Shown: one piece after another, positions 14,032-20,461 of the stretch | Layout of the letters: every line of letters begins with the position of its first letter | Position numbering within the stretch: position 1 is the stretch's first letter | NCBI GenBank assembly: GCA_025458125.1 | Contig: JALOTA010000005.1 | Location: 1-37,396 of the forward strand | Length of the DNA stretch: 37,396 nt | DNA from: Hyphomicrobium sp. | GTDB lineage: Bacteria > Pseudomonadota > Alphaproteobacteria > Rhizobiales > Hyphomicrobiaceae | Direction of reading: 5' to 3' | Program-made: the position numbers and the translations under genes | Notes under the pieces: model-generated | The model's database searches: none | What the model was told of the DNA's origin: nothing | What the model saw: the letters and a program-made list of their open reading frames with translations, nothing else

Positions 14032-16683
14032 ATGAAAACCGAAACACCGCGTCCTGTCCGTCTTGAAGACTATCGCCCGTCGCCATACTTGATCGATACA
14101 GTCGATCTGGATATTGCCCTCAATCCCACGGCGACCAGGGTCCGCTCCAAGCTGCACATTCGCCCGAACCCGGCCTACCGCGGCCGGGCCACGGTCCTGG
14201 CGCTTGATGGAGAAGGACTGACACTCGAAAGCATAGCACTCGACGGCAAGCCGCTCCCATCAGACCGATACCGTCAAACCGCGACGAAACTCAGCCTGGC
14301 GAAACTGCCGGACCGGCCCTTCGTTGTGGAGACCGTGGTCATCATCAATCCCGAGGCCAATACGGCCCTGCAGGGCCTCTACCGCTCACGCGGGGTTTTC
14401 TGTACGCAATGCGAAGCAGAAGGCTTTCGCCACATCACTTTCTTCGTAGACCGCCCCGACATTCTCTCGGTCTACACGACCCGCATCGAGGCTGACGCGA
14501 AGCTCGCACCGGTCCTCCTCGGCAACGGCAACCCGGTCGCAAGCGGAAAACTGGACCGGGGTAAACGCCATTTCGCGGTCTGGCACGATCCACATCCCAA
14601 GCCCTGCTACCTGTTTGCCCTCGTCGGCGGCGATCTCGCGGCCGTGCGGTCGAAGTTCAAGACGAAGTCCGGGCGCGCGGTCGAACTCGCCATCTTCGTC
14701 GAACACGGCAAGGAGGCGCGCGCAGAGTGGGCGATGGATTCCTTGAAGCGATCCATGACTTGGGACGAACGGCGCTTTGGACGCGAATACGATCTGGATG
14801 TTTTCAACATCGTCGCCGTATCGGACTTCAATATGGGCGCGATGGAGAACAAAGGTCTCAACATCTTCAATGACAGATTGATCCTCGCCTCTCCCGAAAC
14901 GGCGACGGATGCGATGTTCGAAGCCATCGAAAGTGTCGTCGCTCATGAGTATTTTCACAACTGGACGGGAAATCGCATCACCTGCCGCGACTGGTTCCAG
15001 CTCTGCCTTAAGGAAGGCCTCACCGTCTATCGTGATCAGGAATTCTCGTCCGACGAGCGCGACCCCACCGTTCAGCGCATTCAAGACGTCCGCCAGTTGA
15101 AGGCCACGCAGTTCCCGGAGGACAGCGGACCTCTCGCCCACCCCGTGCGTCCCGCCTCGTATATCGAGATCAACAACTTCTACACGCCGACCGTCTACGA
15201 GAAAGGTGCTGAACTGGTCCGCATGATCGAAACCCTGCTCGGCAAGAAGAAATTCCGCGCCGGCATGGATCTCTATTTCGACCGCCACGATGGGCAGGCA
15301 GCGACGATCGAGGATTTTCTGACGTGCTTCGAAAATGCGAGCGGCCGTGATCTCTCGCAATTCAAGCTCTGGTATCTGCAGGCTGGCACACCCGAGATCG
15401 TCGCTTCACTGGTCTGGGACCGGGCAACCAAAACGGCATCGTTGAGAATCGAGCAGATGCAGCCCACCACGCCCGGCCAGACACGAAAACAGCCGCTTCA
15501 TATTCCTCTGCGGCTGGCGCTCCTGGGCGGCAACGGCCAGCCAATCGAACTGAAACTCGCCAACGGCGAGCCCGTCTCGAACGGCGTGCTGGAAATCACC
15601 AAGCGTACGGAGACCTTTCGCTTCACCGATGTACCCTCGCGCCCTGTTCCATCGTTGCTGCAAGGCTTTTCCGCACCTGTCCGCCTGACGATGGATCTCA
15701 GCGACCGCGACCTCGAATTCCTGATCGCCAACGATGCCGACCTGTTCAATCGCTGGCAGGCGGCCAGCACATACGCCATCCGCTCGCTGAAGACGAACGT
15801 GGCTCTTCTCAGCGAAGGCAAACGCGCAACGCGGGGACTTGGATTTGCCAATTCACTTCGGCTGGCGATTGCAGACTCCGATCTCAACCCGGCTTACCGT
15901 GCCGAACTGCTGCGCCTTCCGAGCCAAGCCGACATTGCCCGCGAGATCGGCAAGAACATCGACCCCGCGATCATCCACCGAGCGCACACACACTTGTCGA
16001 AACTGGTCGCTGGAATACTCGGCGATGACCTCGAAGCGATTTACGCCTCGTTAGCACCCCGCGGGCCGTTTTCCCCCGACGCCCGTAGCGCCGGCAAGCG
16101 CGCGCTGCGCAATGCCGCCCTCACCCTGCTGGCCGCCCGCGGCGAACCCGAAGACATGAAGCGAGTTCTGAACCATTTCCGCAAAGCGGCATCGATGACC
16201 GACCAGGCTCACGCGCTGATTTTGATTTCGAGCCTGCCCGTCGCGGAACGGGAGCATGCATTCGCTGCCTTCCACGATCGCTGGAAGGACGATCATCTCG
16301 TCATCGACACCTGGTTTGCCGCCCAGGCGCAGTCGACCCTGCCCGACACGCTCGAACGGGTCCGGGCTCTGACGTCACATCCTCTCTTCAGCTACGCGAT
16401 GCCCAACAAGGTGCGCGCGCTGATCGGGAATTTCGCGCTCCAGAACCCTCTTCAGTTCAACAGTCCGGACGGAGCCGGTTACACGTTCGTGGCCGATGAA
16501 GTGCTGAAGATCGATGCTGTCAATCCGCAGATCGCCGCCCGGATGCTCGGATGCTTCCGCTCCTGGAAATTGCTGGAAGCAGGACGCCGCGCCCTGGCCC
16601 GCAAGGCCCTTCAGAAGGTTGCTGGATCGGCAACGATTTCCCGCGATGTCTTCGAGATCGTGACCAAAATGCTCGCGGCGTGA
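14032..16683 (+). CDS. pepN: Aminopeptidase N (M1 family)
   Basis: PepN is a cytoplasmic zinc aminopeptidase that removes N-terminal residues from peptides in protein turnover. The 883-residue length and sequence fit the bacterial PepN (alanyl aminopeptidase) group. The GAMEN substrate-anchor motif is at residues 269-273, the zinc site HEYFH at 305-309 (HEYFHNWTGNRITCRDWFQL), and the third zinc ligand Glu328 (LKEGLTVYRDQEF). YEKGAELVRMIE contains the likely catalytic tyrosine. The C-terminal part (about 440-883) matches the Ig-like and helical DUF3458 regions. I start at ATG 14032 (MKTETPRPVRLEDYRPSPY); an in-frame frame extends upstream to 13960, but family N-termini agree with 14032. Confidence 0.97.
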   Translation: MKTETPRPVRLEDYRPSPYLIDTVDLDIALNPTATRVRSKLHIRPNPAYRGRATVLALDGEGLTLESIALDGKPLPSDRYRQTATKLSLAKLPDRPFVVETVVIINPEANTALQGLYRSRGVFCTQCEAEGFRHITFFVDRPDILSVYTTRIEADAKLAPVLLGNGNPVASGKLDRGKRHFAVWHDPHPKPCYLFALVGGDLAAVRSKFKTKSGRAVELAIFVEHGKEARAEWAMDSLKRSMTWDERRFGREYDLDVFNIVAVSDFNMGAMENKGLNIFNDRLILASPETATDAMFEAIESVVAHEYFHNWTGNRITCRDWFQLCLKEGLTVYRDQEFSSDERDPTVQRIQDVRQLKATQFPEDSGPLAHPVRPASYIEINNFYTPTVYEKGAELVRMIETLLGKKKFRAGMDLYFDRHDGQAATIEDFLTCFENASGRDLSQFKLWYLQAGTPEIVASLVWDRATKTASLRIEQMQPTTPGQTRKQPLHIPLRLALLGGNGQPIELKLANGEPVSNGVLEITKRTETFRFTDVPSRPVPSLLQGFSAPVRLTMDLSDRDLEFLIANDADLFNRWQAASTYAIRSLKTNVALLSEGKRATRGLGFANSLRLAIADSDLNPAYRAELLRLPSQADIAREIGKNIDPAIIHRAHTHLSKLVAGILGDDLEAIYASLAPRGPFSPDARSAGKRALRNAALTLLAARGEPEDMKRVLNHFRKAASMTDQAHALILISSLPVAEREHAFAAFHDRWKDDHLVIDTWFAAQAQSTLPDTLERVRALTSHPLFSYAMPNKVRALIGNFALQNPLQFNSPDGAGYTFVADEVLKIDAVNPQIAARMLGCFRSWKLLEAGRRALARKALQKVAGSATISRDVFEIVTKMLAA

Positions 16684-16690
16684 ACATAAC

Positions 16691-16769
16691 GAATCCAATG
16701 CCTTGACCTCAATTATTCTCCCTCGACACGTGAGTCGCGAATCAGTGAATTTGAGTTCAGCGAATCAGT
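16691..16769. promoter_or_regulatory. Cluster of GANTC sites with a direct repeat
   Basis: Four GANTC sequences lie at 16691-16695, 16732-16736, 16739-16743 and 16762-16766, in the 146-bp gap between pepN and the kinase at 16830. The last two are part of a 10-bp direct repeat, GCGAATCAGT (16737-16746 and 16760-16769), spaced 23 bp apart, about two helical turns. In alphaproteobacteria GANTC is methylated by CcrM, and promoter sites can couple transcription to the cell cycle. Confidence 0.5.
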
Positions 16770-16829
16770 CGCGAGTACCGGCTGAACGCACTGGGCAGAA
16801 TAGACGGCATTGGGGCGAAGGGGGATAGG

Positions 16830-17867
16830 ATGGCGCGGACAGGGTCCGCCCATCTACGGGAGGGGTCTGCGCTTGCGCAACCGCTCACCGGGCTGGGCGC
16901 GTGGCTGAGACAGGCGACTTCGACTGAATCGTTGGCATCCGATCGCCGGCTTCAAATCGCCGCCGCGCTTCACCTTTTCGCAATCGCCGCCGCGGTACTG
17001 GGCCCAACCAGCCCCCCGCTTCCACTCTTCCTCACCATCACCGGCCTTGCGCTCGTCGTCCTGGCCCTCAATCGCGCGCCAACGACGCCCGAAGCCGCCG
17101 AAATCCCCGCGCCGGCTGCCGCCGCCACGGATGATGGTCATCCGCCTCGCGAGTATTTCGCAACGGACGCAATCAGCCCTTCGCGCTTGGAAGCAGGGAT
17201 GCGTGGCCCGCTCTGGGCGGAGTTGACGGCACGCATGAGCCACGAACTGCGTACCCCCCTTAACGCCGTGATCGGCTTCTCCGACATGATGAGCGCCGAA
17301 CTCTTCGGGCCGCTAGGACATGACCGCTATCGCGATTACGCGCGCCACATTCGCGAATGCAGCCGCGCGCTCCTGAAGTGCACCGAGGATACGCTGGCGC
17401 TCACGGCGACCCTCGCGCAAACCAACGAGACCAAAATCACGCGTACCGTTCGCCTGAATGAGCTCATTTCAGAGGCAGCCGAATTGCATGCCTCAACCGC
17501 CGGGACTTCCAGCCTGAAACTCGCCATGCCGGATTGCCGCGAATACGAAGTCCTGGGCGAAACGCGCCCGATGCGCCAGATCGTGATCAACCTCCTGGCT
17601 GAGGCCCATCAGCGTGCCTGCCGCGGGGCCACGATTTCGATCTTGCTGGCGGCCGAATGCGACACGATCAGCCTGTCGATCCGGGTCGAGAAAGCGCTCC
17701 CGCGCGCCGACGAGGGACAAGCGCCATTGTCGATCTGCATCGCCCGCGTCTTGTTGGAGCAGCAGGGTCTGGCGCTCGTCGAGACCGACGATCACGACAG
17801 CTGGACTGCGACGACCAGTTTCCATCGTCCGGTGCAAGAGGATTTCTTTTCAGCAGCCGCGATGTGA
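16830..17867 (+). CDS. Membrane histidine kinase with degenerate ATP-binding domain
   Basis: This 345-residue protein has two hydrophobic segments (about 41-58 and 62-81) followed by a HisKA domain with MSHELRTPLNAVIGFSDMM, placing the phospho-acceptor at His138. The dimerisation helices resemble PleC/DivJ/DivL-type kinases. The C-terminal region aligns only loosely with HATPase_c. The N-box reads IVINLLAEAHQRA rather than NLLxNAxKF, and no DxGxG or GxGLGL motif is visible (VEKALPRADEGQAPLSICIARVLLEQQG instead). It may therefore be a pseudokinase, phosphatase or scaffold, or depend on a partner. GGGGGATAGG precedes ATG 16830. GANTC sites cluster upstream. No cognate response regulator is adjacent. 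Confidence 0.85.
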   Translation: MARTGSAHLREGSALAQPLTGLGAWLRQATSTESLASDRRLQIAAALHLFAIAAAVLGPTSPPLPLFLTITGLALVVLALNRAPTTPEAAEIPAPAAAATDDGHPPREYFATDAISPSRLEAGMRGPLWAELTARMSHELRTPLNAVIGFSDMMSAELFGPLGHDRYRDYARHIRECSRALLKCTEDTLALTATLAQTNETKITRTVRLNELISEAAELHASTAGTSSLKLAMPDCREYEVLGETRPMRQIVINLLAEAHQRACRGATISILLAAECDTISLSIRVEKALPRADEGQAPLSICIARVLLEQQGLALVETDDHDSWTATTSFHRPVQEDFFSAAAM

Positions 17868-17868
17868 A

Positions 17869-18408
17869 CTAGCGTGGGGGGCCATCGTCGAGTTCACCGG
17901 TCTCTTGCTTTTCCTTGCGGCCGGCAGGCTTTTCGAGACGTCGCTGCCAAGACCCGGCGAGCGTCGCACGCTCTTCCGGCGTCAATTCGCCGATGGCATT
18001 GACCAGCGCAGCCGTTCCGCGGTCACGAATACGCTGATCGGCCGAAGCGATCGCATCGAGCGCCGCCCGCATCTTCTCCGGCGTGTAGTCCGCCGATTTC
18101 AAAACCTCCGCCGCGTTCCTGCGCGCAGCAAGCAACTCATCACGAAATCCGCGCAGCTCGAGGCGAGCCTCTTTCAAGTGCCGGCGCACGGCATCTCGCC
18201 GCTCGGGCGGCAGGTCACGCGAGAACTTCATGAGACCAAAGGCGGTCTGAGCAGGACCGGGATGACCAAAGCCAGGCATCGGTCCTTTCCACCACAGGGC
18301 GCCAAGTCCACCGAGGAAGAGCAGGTTGAGCGCCAGCGAGCCGACCAGCAACCAGCGCCGCCCGGAGGCAGGCGCCAATTCCGCGGAGGCCGGAGGGGTA
18401 TCGGTCAC
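17869..18408 (-). CDS. CnrX/ZraP-like periplasmic sensor protein
   Basis: The 179-residue product has one N-terminal membrane span (residues 19-39) and a helical periplasmic domain. FSRDLPPERRDAVRRHLKEARLELRGFRDELL and LTPEERATLAGSWQRRL are typical of the periplasmic heavy-metal sensor/heavy-metal resistance (CnrX, ZraP, Spy-like) group. The name may mislead: only His49 and His78 are present, so a CnrX-style nickel/cobalt site is not evident. It starts with GTG in a GTGA overlap with the preceding anti-sigma gene, with AGGAGG before it, so the two are translationally coupled. It likely acts with the sigma/anti-sigma pair as an envelope sensor. Confidence 0.83.
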   Translation of the reverse strand: MTDTPPASAELAPASGRRWLLVGSLALNLLFLGGLGALWWKGPMPGFGHPGPAQTAFGLMKFSRDLPPERRDAVRRHLKEARLELRGFRDELLAARRNAAEVLKSADYTPEKMRAALDAIASADQRIRDRGTAALVNAIGELTPEERATLAGSWQRRLEKPAGRKEKQETGELDDGPPR

Positions 18409-18926
18409 AGCATCTCCTCCTGCATCAGATCGTCTTCGCTACTGCCGAGGGCGACGGCGCTCACGTCGTCCGCCTCGCCGGCCACATTCACGGTCAAATG
18501 CGCCGGATCGAGCGAACTTCCGTCGAGAACCCCGGTCGAGACCGTGAAAAATCCGAGGAGAAGCGCCGCCGCCATCACCGAAAGATCGCGCCACAACTGC
18601 CCCCTCGCCTGCTGCCGGCGATCATCGTGTGCCTTTCGCACGAGAGGAACAACGTTGCTCGCGTCGGGCAAGGCCGCTGCCCCTGGCTCAATCCGAGCCA
18701 TCAGCGATGAACGCACACGCTGGACGCTCATACCGGAAACGGTATCGGGGGCATGCGCCAGCAGGCTGTCGAATGCGGCTTCCTCCGCCAGCAATCTTGC
18801 GGCATCGCCGTTTCCGGCCACGATTTGCTCAAGCGCCCCACGGTCTTCCGCGGGCCAGCGGGAACGATCAGCACCGTAGGCATCCAGAACGTCGCGTAGC
18901 CGCTGCATTTCGTTTGCTGTCGTCAT
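18405..18926 (-). CDS. Putative anti-sigma factor, single-span
   Basis: This 173-residue protein has a cytoplasmic N-terminal domain (about 1-112: MTTANEMQRLRDVLDAYGAD, with RSRWPAEDRGALEQ) and one membrane span (about 115-134, LSVMAAALLLGFFTVSTGVL). A short acidic periplasmic tail of about 40 residues follows. It lies directly between an ECF sigma gene and a CnrX-like sensor gene, the position of an anti-sigma factor. It lacks the HxxxCxxC zinc anti-sigma motif, so recognition rests on topology and context. Its stop codon overlaps the next start codon. Confidence 0.78.
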   Translation of the reverse strand: MTTANEMQRLRDVLDAYGADRSRWPAEDRGALEQIVAGNGDAARLLAEEAAFDSLLAHAPDTVSGMSVQRVRSSLMARIEPGAAALPDASNVVPLVRKAHDDRRQQARGQLWRDLSVMAAALLLGFFTVSTGVLDGSSLDPAHLTVNVAGEADDVSAVALGSSEDDLMQEEML

Positions 18927-18947
18927 AGACCCAAGTCCCGGCTAATT

Positions 18948-19610
18948 TTATGCATCGCTGCGGCTCTCCTCCTGCATCGATTTCCATTCCGCCGCCAGGG
19001 CTGCCCTCATGCTGCGGCGCGCCCGGGCCAAGAGGGACTCGACCGCTTCCGCCGATACATCCAGCATACTGCCCACCTCTTGCAGGCTCAGGCCTTCGTA
19101 ATGAAACATGGTCAAAGCCAATCGCTGCCGGTCCGGCAAACGGCGGAGCGCCTCATCAACGCGCTCCGCGAGTTCCTGCCGTTCGAGGCTGCGTAACTGA
19201 TCGGCCGGTTGTGGCTGTTCGGGCAGATCGTCAGTAACGTCGAGACGCCCGCGCACCCTCAGCCGGTCGATCGCGAGATTGGACACCACTTTTTTCAACC
19301 ATGGACCTACGCCGCCCGGCCCTACGTCCAGCTTGGCGCCGAGCCGCCATAACCTGAGCAGCGCCTCTTGCGCCAGATCCTCGGCTTCCGCCTCATCCCG
19401 CAAAAGCCTACGGCCAAGAAGTATGAGCGCCGGGATATGCCGGTCTGCGAGCAGCCGGAAGGCCAACGGATCATGCGACGCGACGCGCACCAGGAGAGCC
19501 TCATCCTCCCGATCCGCGCCCCGCCGTCCCGTTCCGGGCCTGCCGCCCGGCGCCATGTCACCTGCTGCCACTGCTCGTCCCGGCATCGCACCGGCCAATG
19601 AGAAAGGCAT
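18948..19610 (-). CDS. ECF-family RNA polymerase sigma factor
   Basis: The protein has sigma-70 region 2 (DPLAFRLLADRHIPALILLG, then DEAEAEDLAQEALLRLWRLG) and region 4 (ALRRLPDRQRLALTMFHYEG, LSLQEVGSMLDVSAEAVESL). It would direct RNA polymerase to a stress regulon, held in check by the putative anti-sigma factor encoded next. The start is uncertain: ATG 19610 gives about 220 residues with no good ribosome-binding site; ATG 19586 and ATG 19556 (preceded by AGG) are alternatives, all before the conserved region 2. It lies 58 bp after the EF-hand gene, probably in one transcript. Confidence 0.9.
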   Translation of the reverse strand: MPFSLAGAMPGRAVAAGDMAPGGRPGTGRRGADREDEALLVRVASHDPLAFRLLADRHIPALILLGRRLLRDEAEAEDLAQEALLRLWRLGAKLDVGPGGVGPWLKKVVSNLAIDRLRVRGRLDVTDDLPEQPQPADQLRSLERQELAERVDEALRRLPDRQRLALTMFHYEGLSLQEVGSMLDVSAEAVESLLARARRSMRAALAAEWKSMQEESRSDA

Positions 19611-19668
19611 TAATTGTGCATCGTTCACGAACCGAATACCAGCCTGCAAAACGGCATCGCCGGAAACC

Positions 19669-20358
19669 TCACCGGGCCGACCAGATCTGCCGCTCGACGG
19701 GGGGGAGATCGACGGCGGTAATCCGTCCGTCACGATCAAGATCGAGACGGAGAAAGCGAAAGCGGGCATCGGCTGTGTATTCTTCTAGCGTCACCTTCCC
19801 ATCGCCATTGCGGTCGAGTGAATGCAGCCGCTTACGCCGGCCGAATTCGATCTCTTCTGCGCGACCGGCCTCGAATTCCGCCTTCTCGATGACACCGTCC
19901 CCATTCCGGTCATAGAATGAAAACAGAAGCTTCCGTCGGTCCGCCATGCGTTCGGACCGCGAACTGCGCCCGGCATCCTCGGGGCGGCCGGCATCGAATT
20001 CTGCGCGCGTTACTTTGCCATCGCCATTGCCGTCCAGCCGGACCAGCATGCGCTCCAACCGCTGCTCTCGCCTCTGCTGACGAAAGCCCAGAGGCGCCTG
20101 ACCGAGTTCCGCAGGATCCAGCACACCATCGCTGTTTTTGTCGCGCTTCGTGAAAGTCTCCACCCGGCGTTTCAGGAATTCGTCGACGGAGACCGCCTGA
20201 TCACGGTCCGCATCGAACCGCTTGAGACCCTGGCCGCTGCGTTGGCTGGCGGGCTGGCCCGACCTTTCGCCTTCGCCATCACCGACCGCAGCTATGGCGC
20301 CTGCTGCGCCGAAGACCGCAAAGATCCCTGCAAAAGCCATTCCTGCCGCTTTACTCAT
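19669..20358 (-). CDS. Exported EF-hand protein with six calcium-binding-type loops
   Basis: This 229-residue protein has a signal peptide (about residues 1-24) and six EF-hand-like 12-residue loops. They start at residues 49 (DADRDQAVSVDE), 73 (DKNSDGVLDPAE), 109 (DGNGDGKVTRAE), 150 (DRNGDGVIEKAE), 182 (DRNGDGKVTLEE) and 206 (DLDRDGRITAVD). The middle four are canonical. The first has Ala at the usual Gly position, and the last ends in Asp instead of Glu. It should bind several Ca2+ in the periplasm. The linkers are rich in Arg. GGAGG precedes ATG 20358. As the first gene before an ECF sigma/anti-sigma/sensor set it could be a calcium-responsive input or a target of that system. Confidence 0.88.
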   Translation of the reverse strand: MSKAAGMAFAGIFAVFGAAGAIAAVGDGEGERSGQPASQRSGQGLKRFDADRDQAVSVDEFLKRRVETFTKRDKNSDGVLDPAELGQAPLGFRQQRREQRLERMLVRLDGNGDGKVTRAEFDAGRPEDAGRSSRSERMADRRKLLFSFYDRNGDGVIEKAEFEAGRAEEIEFGRRKRLHSLDRNGDGKVTLEEYTADARFRFLRLDLDRDGRITAVDLPPVERQIWSAR

Positions 20359-20380
20359 ACAATCCTCCGCCGGCTTCCCA

Positions 20381-20397
20381 CAGGACCCTTCGTCCTG
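20381..20397. terminator. Short hairpin between glnE and the EF-hand gene
   Basis: CAGGAC and GTCCTG form a perfect 6-bp stem with a 5-base loop in the 103-bp gap between glnE and the EF-hand gene (both minus). No T-run follows, so it is a weak candidate for glnE termination or a leader structure of the EF-hand mRNA. Confidence 0.3.
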
Positions 20398-20461
20398 CCT
20401 TCGGAAAGCTCAACGGACGCCACCCCCGAAATCCGTCGCAGAACCGCCCGTTGCGGCGAAA

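Noticed and set aside
17869-18408. Specific nickel/cobalt sensing by the CnrX-like protein
   Set aside because: Only two histidines are visible and none in a clear CnrX-type arrangement, so metal specificity is not claimed.
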